From an uncultured bacterium (GTDB lineage: Bacteria; Bacillota; Clostridia; Oscillospirales; Oscillospiraceae): DNA of 48,526 bases. The stretch is taken from NCBI GenBank assembly GCA_949293245.1, contig CASFCS010000012.1:1-48526 (forward strand), in the 5' to 3' direction. The translations under genes were made by a program, and so were the position numbers. Below the pieces are notes generated by a model. The model ran no database searches. It saw nothing but the letters and a program-made list of their open reading frames with translations, and was not told the origin of the DNA. Of the stretch, positions 1 to 8,287 are shown one piece after another. Each line of letters opens with the position of its first letter. Position 1 is the first letter of the stretch.

Positions 1-891
1 GTTGGCGATGAGGATGGTGCGGTTCATCAGGGGCAGGCCGGTGTGGGGGTCCTTCAGCTCGGAGAACTCCTCCAGGGCCTGGGTCATCTCGTTGCCCCGC
101 TCGCCGCAGCCCAGGTAGACGATGATGTCCGCGTCGGACCACTTGGCCAGCTGGTGCTGGGTCATGGTCTTGCCCGCGCCGAAGGGGCCGGGGATGGCGG
201 CGGCGCCCCCCTTGCCGATGGGGAAGAGGGTGTCGATCACCCGCTGGCCGGTGACCAGAGGGCGGTGGATGGGCAGGCGCTTTGCCATGGGCCGGGCCTG
301 CCGGATGGGGCAGTCCTGGCTCAGCTTCAGGGGCACCACACTCCCCTGGGGGGTGGTGACCTCCAGCAGCACCTCCTCCACGGTGTGGGGGCCGCTCTGG
401 GCGGCCATGGTCACCGTGCCGGTGAGCCCCGCGGGGACCAGGCAGCGGTGGAGGATGGCGGGGGTCTCCTGGCACTGGGCGTACAGGGTGCCGGGGGAGA
501 CGGCGTCCCCCACGGACAGGCACACGGTGGTGTCCCAGGTCCGGGTCAGGTCCAGGGCGGGGATGTTGATGCCCCGGCCCAGGAAGGGGCCCGACCGGCC
601 CTCCAGCACCTTTAGGGGCCGGGCGATGCCGTCAAAGATGTTGCCCAGCAGCCCGGGCCCCAGCCGCAGGGACATGGGGGCCCCGGTGGACACCAGGGGC
701 TGGCCGGGGGCCAGGCCGGTGGTGTCCTCGTAGACCTGCACGGTGGTCAGGGGGCCGTCCACCCCCACCACCTCGCCGATAAGCTGTTCGTCCCCGGCGT
801 ACACCATGTCCATCATGGCCAGGCCCCGGCCGCCGGTGACGGTGACCACCGGGCCGTTGACGCTGTGGATGCGATAGATCGTTTCACTCAT
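1..891 (-). CDS. atpA: V-type ATP synthase subunit A (catalytic), 3' part beyond window
   Basis: Catalytic nucleotide-binding subunit of the V/A-type ATPase V1 head; it hydrolyses or makes ATP in the cytoplasm, coupled to ion flow through the membrane ring. The first 297 codons are visible and the frame is open to base 1. The N-terminus MSETIYRIHSVNGPVV is typical of the family, and the Walker A motif GPFGAGKT lies about 240 residues in, followed by a V/A-type GERGNEM stretch. The ATG at 891 follows a weak GAGGTGACCCC-like site. It is the last visible gene of a minus-strand operon, 13 bases after subunit E. Subunits B and D would be expected to the left of the window. The gene is cut by the window, not visibly broken. 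Confidence 0.96.
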   Translation of the reverse strand, partial: MSETIYRIHSVNGPVVTVTGGRGLAMMDMVYAGDEQLIGEVVGVDGPLTTVQVYEDTTGLAPGQPLVSTGAPMSLRLGPGLLGNIFDGIARPLKVLEGRSGPFLGRGINIPALDLTRTWDTTVCLSVGDAVSPGTLYAQCQETPAILHRCLVPAGLTGTVTMAAQSGPHTVEEVLLEVTTPQGSVVPLKLSQDCPIRQARPMAKRLPIHRPLVTGQRVIDTLFPIGKGGAAAIPGPFGAGKTMTQHQLAKWSDADIIVYLGCGERGNEMTQALEEFSELKDPHTGLPLMNRTILIAN

Positions 892-904
892 AAGGGGTCA
901 CCTC

Positions 905-1525
905 TCAGTTGGACTGGGCCAGATCGTCGGCCAGGGACAGGCCGAACAGCTCGGCGAAATGGCCCGAGAGGTCCGCCCGGGCGGTGTCGAAGGAGGCGTC
1001 CGCCCGGCGGCCCAGCTGGGGGCACTCCACAATCAGCCCCCCCAGGGTGAAGGAGCCGGGGAGGATCTCCAGCTGCACGGGGGCGGCGGCCCGGACCAGG
1101 GCCTCCCGGGCGGCCTGGTCGGCGGGGCGCAGATAGACCTTCACCGACTCCACCGGCCCGAAGCTGTCCAGGGCCTGGCGCAGCAGCTTCTCCAGGTGGG
1201 GAAAGTACTGGGGGGAGGCCGTGAACCGGCCGATGCGCTCGTCCACAGCCTCAAAGACCTCCCCGGCAATCTGGGCCCGGCGGAGGAAGATCTGCCGCTT
1301 GGCGTCCAGCAGGTGGCGGGAGACCTGCTGGCCCCGCTCCCGCTGGATCTCGGTGACCTGCTGGCGCAGGTAGGCGTTGGCCTGCTCCCTGGCCTGGTGG
1401 CGGGCCTCCTTCAAAGCGGCCTGGCGCTTTTCCTCCATGGCCTTCTTGGCCCGCTCCAGCTCCTGGGCGGCGCTGTCCAGAACGGTATTGGTAAAATGCT
1501 GTAATTTCAGTTGCATTTCTGGCAT
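905..1525 (-). CDS. atpE: V-type ATP synthase subunit E (peripheral stalk)
   Basis: Peripheral-stalk subunit that, with the G/H-type subunit, ties the catalytic head to subunit I as a stator. The protein has 206 residues. Residues 1-95 are a highly charged alpha-helix rich in Glu, Lys, Arg and Gln with coiled-coil character, followed by a globular domain with a GGLIVE segment typical of subunit E. The start ATG at 1525 follows GAGGTGATATC. It sits between subunits F and A in the operon. Sequence identity in this family is low, so the assignment rests on the helix-plus-globular layout and on position. Confidence 0.88.
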   Translation of the reverse strand: MPEMQLKLQHFTNTVLDSAAQELERAKKAMEEKRQAALKEARHQAREQANAYLRQQVTEIQRERGQQVSRHLLDAKRQIFLRRAQIAGEVFEAVDERIGRFTASPQYFPHLEKLLRQALDSFGPVESVKVYLRPADQAAREALVRAAAPVQLEILPGSFTLGGLIVECPQLGRRADASFDTARADLSGHFAELFGLSLADDLAQSN

Positions 1526-1550
1526 GATATCACCTCAAAACAGGGTGGGA

Positions 1551-1856
1551 CTAAAGTTTGACCCCGATGGCCTCCCGGATGTAGCGGGTGATGGAGTCCT
1601 TGTTCCGGGTGCCGTGGCGGTCGGGGATCTCCACCACCAGGGGGGTCCGGCCGGAGAGCTTCATGGGAGCCAGGCGGTCCTGGCACTGTCCGGCCAGGTT
1701 TTCTGTGATGAGCAGCACTCCCACGCCGGGGTCGGCCACCGCCCGGTCGATGGCGGCCAGGGCCTCCTCCCGGGAGTAGACGATGGTGCCCTCGATGCCC
1801 GCCAGGCGCAGCCCCACATAGGTGTCGGTGCTGTCGGCGATGACAAAGTAACGCAT
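1551..1856 (-). CDS. atpF: V-type ATP synthase subunit F (central rotor)
   Basis: Small rotor subunit of the V/A-type ATPase central stalk. I chose the ATG at 1856 (protein starting MRYFVIADSTDTYVGLRLAG, 101 residues) because GAGGAGAG lies just upstream and family members begin at this point. A longer frame from 1889 adds 11 residues that overlap the end of the K gene. The visible alternating beta/alpha pattern (VIADSTDTYVGLRLAG, GVLLITENLA, PLVVEIPDRHG) is the expected F-subunit fold. It lies between K and E on the minus strand. Confidence 0.9.
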   Translation of the reverse strand: MRYFVIADSTDTYVGLRLAGIEGTIVYSREEALAAIDRAVADPGVGVLLITENLAGQCQDRLAPMKLSGRTPLVVEIPDRHGTRNKDSITRYIREAIGVKL

Positions 1857-1885
1857 GGCGCTCTCTCCTCGCTGGGACAGGCGGA

Positions 1886-2353
<468 letters not shown>

Positions 2354-4258
2354 TTACTTGTTGGCGGAGTAGTCGATGAGGCGGGGGTGGTACTCCCGGC
2401 CGCTGTCCTCATAGAACCGGCCGAAGAGCTCGTAGAACTCCAGACGCAGCACCTGGATGCCCACCAGCATCCCCTCGAAGCCGATGACGAACAGGTTTCC
2501 GATGATGAGCACCACCGGGTTGAGATTTTCCCCGGCCAGCATCTGCACCACCATCATCAGTCCCACGTGGGTGATGGCGTAGGCCCCCACACGCATGAAG
2601 GACAACGTGTTGGTGAGGTAGGACAGCAAAGTCTCGAAGAGTTCAAAGAAGCCGGTGACCAGCAGTCCCCCCAGGGACTCGGGCTTCCAGTCCGGCTCCC
2701 GGGCCACCAGCTTGCCCAGGGGCTCCCGCAGCAGCATGAGCACCAGGGGGAGGATGAGCACCGGCAGCACATAGGCCGGCACGAACAGGTTGGGTCCCCC
2801 CAGCACCATGGACAGCGCCGCCCCCACCAGGCCGAAGTAGAACACCATGCCGCACAGGCCGTTGGGGCCGAAGAGGCACTTCTCCGGGTTGTGCTGGCGG
2901 ATGCCGTTGATGATGTTGAGCACCATTACCAGGAAGATCATGGCGGCGCCCAGGCCCAGGGAGGCCACCAGCAGCACCACCACGTTGCTCCCCTCCAGGG
3001 CCTTGAACCCGGGCAGGATGTCCTCAAAGCCGAACACGCTGCCGTACACAAAGCCGAAGATCACCGAGGACACGCCGCAGCAGGCGATGATGCGCCCCAG
3101 CCACATCTTCTTGAAGCGCCACAGGGCCATGCCCGCCAGGAACAGGCAGGCCCCCTGGCCCACATCGCCGAACATGATGCCGGCGAACAGGCAATAGGTC
3201 AGGGCCATAAAGAAGGAGGGGTCGATCTCGTGATAGTTGGGCAGGCCGTACATCTGTAAGAAGGGCTGGAACACCCGCCCCAGCAGGCCGTTTTTCAGCT
3301 TGGTGGGGGGGACCGCCCCGCCCACCTCCACCGGCTCGTCCACCACGTAGGACAGATCGTCGAACCGGGCGCACCGGTCCAGGAAGGCGGGCAGCTCGTC
3401 CTGAGGCACCCAGCCCACCAGATAGAAGGTGTCCTTGGAGTGGGCGGCGTAGCGGCGCAGGTCGTAGGTGTCGTTGTGGTAGCGCAGGTAGGACCACATC
3501 TCCAGGAAGGGCTCCTGCTCCTCCCGGGCCAGGTCGGAAAGCTGCTGGAGCAGCTGGTCGTGCTCGGCCTGGGCGGCCTGGGCGTCCCGGGTGAGGGTGT
3601 CGATGGCCTCCTCCACGGTGCCGTCCGCCCGGTGGTCGATGTTCACCCGGATGAAGTGGAGGGAGTTGAGCAGGGTGTCCACCGCGTGGTGGTTCTGGGC
3701 GGTGGTGAAGTACGCGCCGTAAACCACGTCGCTTTCCACCCGGGTGGGCAGGAAGAACAGGTCCTCCCGCTCGTTCATGGCCTCCCGGAAGCTGTCATAG
3801 GTCTCCCGGGGCATATGGCCGAACCGGAAGCGCAGGTAGTTCAGGCTGCGCAGCAGCCCCAGGTCGGCGCTGATGCCGCTGAGGTTGCGCAGCTGCTCCA
3901 CGATGCCCCGGTCGTCGGCAGCCTTGTTTTCCAGCTCCTCCCGGCGGTGCTCCATGGCCTCCATGCGCTCCTCCAGACCGGTGAGGTGTTCCTCCACCCC
4001 CTGGACCGAGAAGGATTTGCCCTGGAACTCCCGGAACTCCGCCTGGATATGCAGCCGCTGGGCCAGGGCTTCCGCCCGGCGCAGGGGGGCGGTGTAGGGG
4101 TTGGAGAGGGAGAAGGGACGGAGGTTTTTTACCTCGTGCATCACCTGCATGGCGCTCTCCGGGTGGAACTGCTGGTTGACCACGCAGGTGCGGGCCACCG
4201 CATCGAATTGGGAGACAGGGGCCGCCAGTGTGACAAATTTCATGGGTACGACAGCCAA
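2354..4258 (-). CDS. atpI: V-type ATP synthase subunit I (membrane stator, a-subunit-like)
   Basis: Membrane stator subunit forming the ion half-channels next to the K ring. The protein has 634 residues. The N-terminal ~310 residues are cytoplasmic with long coiled-coil stretches (residues about 85-120 and 220-250). The C-terminal half has seven or eight membrane helices, including the conserved NTLSFMRVGAYAITHVGL helix whose Arg faces the rotor carboxylate. The likely start is TTG at 4258, giving MAVVPMKFVTLAAP: AAGGGGGT lies 6 bases upstream and the family typically begins MAxVxMK. The inner ATG at 4243 has no ribosome site. The gene follows subunit C after 31 bases. Confidence 0.95.
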   Translation of the reverse strand: MAVVPMKFVTLAAPVSQFDAVARTCVVNQQFHPESAMQVMHEVKNLRPFSLSNPYTAPLRRAEALAQRLHIQAEFREFQGKSFSVQGVEEHLTGLEERMEAMEHRREELENKAADDRGIVEQLRNLSGISADLGLLRSLNYLRFRFGHMPRETYDSFREAMNEREDLFFLPTRVESDVVYGAYFTTAQNHHAVDTLLNSLHFIRVNIDHRADGTVEEAIDTLTRDAQAAQAEHDQLLQQLSDLAREEQEPFLEMWSYLRYHNDTYDLRRYAAHSKDTFYLVGWVPQDELPAFLDRCARFDDLSYVVDEPVEVGGAVPPTKLKNGLLGRVFQPFLQMYGLPNYHEIDPSFFMALTYCLFAGIMFGDVGQGACLFLAGMALWRFKKMWLGRIIACCGVSSVIFGFVYGSVFGFEDILPGFKALEGSNVVVLLVASLGLGAAMIFLVMVLNIINGIRQHNPEKCLFGPNGLCGMVFYFGLVGAALSMVLGGPNLFVPAYVLPVLILPLVLMLLREPLGKLVAREPDWKPESLGGLLVTGFFELFETLLSYLTNTLSFMRVGAYAITHVGLMMVVQMLAGENLNPVVLIIGNLFVIGFEGMLVGIQVLRLEFYELFGRFYEDSGREYHPRLIDYSANK

Positions 4259-4289
4259 TTAAATACCCCCTTATGAGTTGATGGCGGGG

Positions 4290-5327
4290 TCACTGCCCCA
4301 CCAGGGACAAGAACTCCTCATTGCACGGCACGCCGTAGTTCACCGATTCGATCACCCGGATGAGGGCCTGGAGCTCCAGGGCCCGCAGGTGAAGGAAGGC
4401 CACGGCGGTACACACCGAGGGCTCGCCGTTGAGGAGGAGACGGCGGTAATTGCGCACCAGGGCCCGGCGGCAGTACTCCTCCACGTCGGTGGCCCGCTGC
4501 CCGGTGAACTCCCCGGCGTAGGCCGTGTCCGCCAGGCGGGCGAACACATCGTCCACCGTGGGGGCGGCGCACAGGGCGTTGATCTGGTCGGGCCGCAGGC
4601 GGTAGTTGAAGGGGTAGAGGGCAGGGAGGTAGTTGGTCTCCTGGGGAAAGTACTGCTTGAGGCGCAGGATGTGACTGATGTTGAGCAGGTCTACCTGAAT
4701 ACCCAGGGCGTGGAGCAGCTGCTCGCGCACCGTGCCGGTATAGCTTCCCCGGATGAGCTTCTCGGTAAAAGAGAAGTACACGCTGTTGAGCAGGGACTCG
4801 GCAATGGCGTAGTTGGGCAGCTCCCTGGGGTCCTCCGGCCGGAGGTGGAGCAGGGCGGGGTAGTAGATGCTCCGTCTGGCCGCCGCCATGAGCCCGTCGT
4901 AGTCGGCGCAGGTCTCCAAAGCCCGGTAGTCCATTTTGCTGTGGGTCAGAAAACGGGAGGGCAGGGGGAACTGGGTGCGGATGTGGGGCATACTCAGCCG
5001 CCGCAGGTTGGCGAGGATCCAGTCCAGCTCTGCCTGGCGCACGGGGAAATCCAGCAGCAGCCGGTCCTCCCGGGGCACAAAGTTGGAGATGCGGACGAAC
5101 TCCTCCAGGGTCTGCTCCCGCAGGGCATGCTCCGTGGCGGCCCGGCCGGGGCGGGAGGCGGTGATGGTCCCGGAGGCGGGGGCCCAGCTGCCCTGCTGGC
5201 GCAGGTAATCCAGCACCTCGGCCACCGAGTGCATGGCGGTCATGCGCCGGAAGTCCTCCAGCCGCAGCCGGGTGCCGTAGATGGTGCGGATCTTGGCGGC
5301 CAGGGCGCCGTAGTTGGCCCGGGTCAT
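4290..5327 (-). CDS. atpC: V-type ATP synthase subunit C
   Basis: Socket subunit (345 residues) linking the central stalk to the K ring, homologous to eukaryotic subunit d. The N-terminus MTRANYGALAAKIRTIYGTRL and repeated helical segments with EEFVRISN-like and LDLLNISHILRLK-type motifs fit the family, and the length is normal. Its ATG (5325-5327) overlaps the stop of the preceding subunit G gene in an ATGA arrangement, so the two are translationally coupled. It precedes subunit I in the operon. Confidence 0.92.
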   Translation of the reverse strand: MTRANYGALAAKIRTIYGTRLRLEDFRRMTAMHSVAEVLDYLRQQGSWAPASGTITASRPGRAATEHALREQTLEEFVRISNFVPREDRLLLDFPVRQAELDWILANLRRLSMPHIRTQFPLPSRFLTHSKMDYRALETCADYDGLMAAARRSIYYPALLHLRPEDPRELPNYAIAESLLNSVYFSFTEKLIRGSYTGTVREQLLHALGIQVDLLNISHILRLKQYFPQETNYLPALYPFNYRLRPDQINALCAAPTVDDVFARLADTAYAGEFTGQRATDVEEYCRRALVRNYRRLLLNGEPSVCTAVAFLHLRALELQALIRVIESVNYGVPCNEEFLSLVGQ

Positions 5328-5647
5328 GTTTCGTCGCCCACAATCTGGTGGAACAGGGTGTTCACCCAGTTGTCACCATATTTTTGGTAGGCCCGCTCAA
5401 TGCGCTCCACCAGGGAGTGGAGCCGCTGGTCCTGGGCCTCCAGCTCCCGCTGGCTGCGGCGCTCCGCCTCCGCCCGGATGGACTCCACCTTTTTGGCGGC
5501 CCGCTCCAGATAAGCTGCATGGATGGCCTCCTTCTCCTGCCGCAGCTCCTCTTCCAGTGCGGCCTGTTTCTCCTGGACCTCCCGGGTGATGCTCCGGGCG
5601 TTTTCCTCCGCGGACAAAATCTGGCTTATCAGCTTTGCATATTCCAT
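5324..5647 (-). CDS. V-type ATP synthase subunit G/H-like peripheral stalk protein
   Basis: First gene of the V-ATPase operon, predicted partner of subunit E in the peripheral stalk. The 107-residue protein (MEYAKLISQILSAEENARSI at the start) is almost entirely charged amphipathic helix with coiled-coil periodicity from about residue 8 to 85 (EVQEKQAALEEELRQEKEAI and following). I chose the ATG at 5647 because AAAGGGGCG lies upstream; an open frame extends 33 codons further but looks non-coding. Small helical stalk subunits diverge quickly, so the naming relies on helix content, length and operon position. Confidence 0.75.
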   Translation of the reverse strand: MEYAKLISQILSAEENARSITREVQEKQAALEEELRQEKEAIHAAYLERAAKKVESIRAEAERRSQRELEAQDQRLHSLVERIERAYQKYGDNWVNTLFHQIVGDET

Positions 5648-5743
5648 AAACACGCCCCTTTCTGTGTGATACGCCCTCCAGAGGGGGGTGGAAGGGAGGC
5701 GCCCCCCTGCGTCAAAATGGACTGCTTTGGAACAAAAATCGTT

Positions 5744-5782
5744 CATTTTAGCAAAACGGCTGGCGTATTTACCATTTTAGCA
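5744..5782 (-). promoter_or_regulatory. Candidate extended -10 promoters for the V-ATPase operon
   Basis: On the minus strand TGCTAAAATG occurs twice, at 5773-5782 and 5744-5753, 29 bases apart. Each fits an extended -10 element (TGnTAAAAT). Neither has a good -35: the hexamer 17 bases upstream of the first is TGGATT. Either copy could start the operon transcript. The same TGCTAAAAT appears upstream of the minus-strand gene at 11189-11749. Confidence 0.4.
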
Positions 5783-5899
5783 CGATGAAATGGGGAAATC
5801 CATGAGGATTATGACCAAAGACACCGTCTTTTTTTCTCCAGCCCTTGGCAATAATGAGTGCGAATTTGTGCCTTTCGGGGCGGAAAGGGAAAACTGGGA

Positions 5900-5928
5900 T
5901 TGTAAAGCGGACAAAAAGCGTATATAAT
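5900..5928 (+). promoter_or_regulatory. Sigma-A promoter for Lrp-type regulator operon
   Basis: TTGTAA at 5900-5905, a 17-base spacer, and a perfect TATAAT at 5923-5928. The ATG at 5972 would lie about 37 bases downstream of the start point, with AAAGGAGG in front of it. Confidence 0.8.
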
Positions 5929-5971
5929 GGTCCATAACTATTTTGACCAATGGGATAAAGGAGGCCGTGAC

Positions 5972-6451
5972 ATGAAAAAGCTGCTGCAGCTGTTGGAGGA
6001 GGATTGCAAGCTCACCCAGGACCAACTTGCATCCATGTGCGATATGCCGGTGGAGGAGGTGGCAGCCGCCATCCGGAAATATGAGGAGGAGAAGGTCATT
6101 CTGGGCTACAAGGCCATCGTGGACTGGGACCGGACCGACCGGGAGTCGGTCACCGCCCTCATCGAGGTGCGGGTCACCCCCCAGCGGGGGGAGGGTTTCG
6201 ACCGGGTGGCCGAGCGGATCTACCAGTATGACGAGGTGGAGAGCGTCTATCTCATGAGCGGCGCCTACGACCTGACGGTGATCATCTCGGGCCGCACCCT
6301 GAAGGAGGTGGCCCAGTTTGTGGGCCAGCGCCTGGCCCCTCTGGAGGACGTGACGGGCACCGCCACCCACTTTATCTTAAAGAAATACAAAGAGAAGCAC
6401 CTGATTTTTGAAAAGCGGGAAGAGCAGGAAAGGGAGTTTATTTTCGTATGA
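5972..6451 (+). CDS. Lrp/AsnC family transcriptional regulator (AlaR-like by context)
   Basis: DNA-binding regulator of amino-acid metabolism, 159 residues from the ATG at 5972. That start is preceded by AAAGGAGG with 7 bases of spacing; a longer frame starts at 5927 inside the promoter and is rejected. An N-terminal winged helix-turn-helix (residues about 5-55, LTQDQLASMCDMPVEEVAAAI) is followed by the RAM ligand-binding domain (ALIEVRVTPQRGEGFDRVAERI, then YLMSGAYDLTVIISG). Its stop overlaps the start of the aminotransferase (ATGA at 6448), as in Bacillus alaR-alaT (yugG-yugH). It probably senses an amino acid and controls this operon; the ligand is not deducible here. Confidence 0.9.
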   Translation: MKKLLQLLEEDCKLTQDQLASMCDMPVEEVAAAIRKYEEEKVILGYKAIVDWDRTDRESVTALIEVRVTPQRGEGFDRVAERIYQYDEVESVYLMSGAYDLTVIISGRTLKEVAQFVGQRLAPLEDVTGTATHFILKKYKEKHLIFEKREEQEREFIFV

Positions 6452-7641
6452 ATTACCAGCAGATCATCTCTCAGAGGGTACAGGACATCAAGCCCTCCGG
6501 TATCCGCCGTTTTTTTGACATTCTGGAGGAGATGAAGGACGCCATCTCCCTGGGCATCGGCGAGCCCGACTTCCAGACCCCCTGGCACATCCGGGACGCG
6601 GGCATCTACTCCCTGGAGAAGGGCTTCACCAAGTACACCGCCAACGCCGGCATGTCCGAGCTGCGCCGGGAGATCGCCGCGTACATGAACCGCCGCTTCC
6701 ACCTGCACTACAACTTCGCCGACCAGATCCTGGTGACGGTGGGCGGGTCCGAGGGCATCGACCTGGCCATCCGCTGCCTGGTGAACCCGGGGGACGAGGT
6801 CATTGTCCCCGTGCCCTCCTTCGTGTGCTACGGGCCCCTGGTGGAGATGGCGGGGGGCACCCCGGTGTATCTGGAGATGAAGGCGGAAAACGAGTTCCGC
6901 CTCACCGCCGAGGAGCTCAAAAGCGCCATCACCCCCCGCACCAAGCTGCTGGTGCTGCCCTTCCCCTCCAACCCCACCGGGGGCATCATGGAGATGCACA
7001 ACCTGGAGGCCCTGGCGGAGGTGCTGCGGGGCACGGACATCATGGTCCTCTCCGACGAGATCTACGCCGAGCTCACCTACGGCGGCCTCCACCACGTGTC
7101 CATGGCCAACATCCCCGACATGTATGAGCGCACCGTGGTGGTCAACGGCTTCTCCAAGGCCTACTCCATGACCGGCTGGCGCCTGGGGTACCTGTGCGGT
7201 CCCAAAGAGGTGGTGGCCCAGATGACCAAGCTCCACCAGTTCGGCATCATGTCCGCCCCCACTGTCAGCCAGTACGCCGCCATTGAGGCCATGCGCAACG
7301 GCGACGGGGACATCGAGCGGATGAAGGACGAGTACGACGGCCGCCGCCGCTACCTGGTGGAGGGCCTGCGGCGCATCGGCCTGGAGTGCTTCGAGCCTAA
7401 GGGGGCCTTCTATGTGTTCCCCTGCATCCGCTCCACCGGTCTGAGCTCCGACGAGTTCTGTGAGCGCTTCCTCATGGAGGAGAAGGTGGCCGTCATCTCG
7501 GGCACCGCCTTCGGCCCCGGGGGAGAGGGCTTTGTGCGCTGCTGCTACGCCGCCTCCATGCGGGACCTGGCCGAGGCCCTCACCCGGATGGACAATTTCC
7601 TCACCAATCTGAGAAAAAAACGGGCCAGAGAGCGGGAATAA
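6448..7641 (+). CDS. PLP-dependent class I/II aminotransferase (AlaT/PatA-like)
   Basis: Fold-type I aminotransferase, 397 residues, cytoplasmic. The PLP lysine is K237 in GFSKAYSMTGWRLGY; the substrate-binding Asn is in PFPSNPTGG and the cofactor Asp in VLSDEIYAEL. Members transfer amino groups among Asp, Ala, aromatic or similar amino acids and 2-oxoglutarate or pyruvate. The upstream Lrp-type partner points to an AlaT-like role. The downstream phosphoserine-phosphatase-type thrH and DUF1015 genes would also fit phosphoserine or serine metabolism. No serC or serA is visible nearby. The exact substrate is unresolved. Confidence 0.93.
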   Translation: MNYQQIISQRVQDIKPSGIRRFFDILEEMKDAISLGIGEPDFQTPWHIRDAGIYSLEKGFTKYTANAGMSELRREIAAYMNRRFHLHYNFADQILVTVGGSEGIDLAIRCLVNPGDEVIVPVPSFVCYGPLVEMAGGTPVYLEMKAENEFRLTAEELKSAITPRTKLLVLPFPSNPTGGIMEMHNLEALAEVLRGTDIMVLSDEIYAELTYGGLHHVSMANIPDMYERTVVVNGFSKAYSMTGWRLGYLCGPKEVVAQMTKLHQFGIMSAPTVSQYAAIEAMRNGDGDIERMKDEYDGRRRYLVEGLRRIGLECFEPKGAFYVFPCIRSTGLSSDEFCERFLMEEKVAVISGTAFGPGGEGFVRCCYAASMRDLAEALTRMDNFLTNLRKKRARERE

Positions 7642-7654
7642 GGAGGAATTTCAC

Positions 7655-8257
7655 ATGTACATCACCTGTCTGGATATGGAGGGCGTCCTGGTCCCTGAGA
7701 TCTGGATCGCCTTTGCCCAGGCCTCCGGTATTCCGGAGCTCAAGCGCACCACCCGGGACGAGCCCGACTATAACAAGCTGATGAACTGGCGCCTGGGCAT
7801 TCTCAAGGAGCACGGCCTGGGCCTCAGGGAGATCCAGGCCACCATCGCCACCATTGACCCCCTGCCCGGGGCAAAGGAATTTCTGGACGAGCTGCGCTCC
7901 TTCAGCCAGGTCATCATCCTCAGCGACACCTTTGAGCAGTTTGCCCAGCCCCTGATGAAGAAGCTGGGCTGGCCCACCCTGATGTGCAACACCCTGGAGG
8001 TGGCCGAGAGCGGGGAGATCACCGGCTTCAGAATGCGCTGCCCCCAGTCCAAGCTCACCACGGTGAAGGCCCTGCAGTCCATCGGCTACGACACCATCGC
8101 CGCCGGGGACAGCTTCAACGACCTGGGGATGATCCAGGCCAGCAAGGCGGGTTTCCTCTTCAAAAGCACCGCCCAGATCAAGGCCGACTACCCCCAGCTC
8201 CCCGCCTATGAGGAGTTTGACGACCTGCTCTCCGCCATCCGGGGGGCCATGACCTGA
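7655..8257 (+). CDS. thrH: Bifunctional phosphoserine phosphatase / homoserine phosphotransferase ThrH
   Basis: HAD-superfamily enzyme of 200 residues that closely matches my memory of Pseudomonas ThrH from the first residues on (CLDMEGVLVPEIWIAF). In that family it removes phosphate from phosphoserine and can pass it to homoserine, yielding O-phosphohomoserine for threonine synthase. Visible motifs are the nucleophile motif DMEG (D7, with Glu where most HADs have Asp), ILSDTF (motif II), and AAGDSFNDLGM (motif IV metal-binding). The start ATG at 7655 follows AAGGAGG. It is 13 bases after the aminotransferase and probably co-transcribed. thrC lies about 27 kb away in this window. Confidence 0.93.
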   Translation: MYITCLDMEGVLVPEIWIAFAQASGIPELKRTTRDEPDYNKLMNWRLGILKEHGLGLREIQATIATIDPLPGAKEFLDELRSFSQVIILSDTFEQFAQPLMKKLGWPTLMCNTLEVAESGEITGFRMRCPQSKLTTVKALQSIGYDTIAAGDSFNDLGMIQASKAGFLFKSTAQIKADYPQLPAYEEFDDLLSAIRGAMT

Positions 8258-8287
8258 ATTTATCCTTGGAAGCGAGTGACCGCCATC

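Larger units (their letters stand above)
5648..5971. other. Divergent intergenic region between V-ATPase operon and Lrp-type gene
   Basis: These 324 bases contain no credible gene. They hold the start region of the minus-strand V-ATPase operon, with two copies of TGCTAAAATG, and a good sigma-A promoter for the plus-strand Lrp gene. The middle (about 5790-5900) is distinctly more AT-rich than the genes around it, as expected for a regulatory region. A local Lrp-type regulator would plausibly bind here, but I could not identify a clear palindromic site. Confidence 0.6.

Noticed and set aside
1-733. Plus-strand open frames opposite V-ATPase subunit A
   Set aside because: The minus frame encodes a clear subunit A with Walker A motif; the plus frames have no family features.
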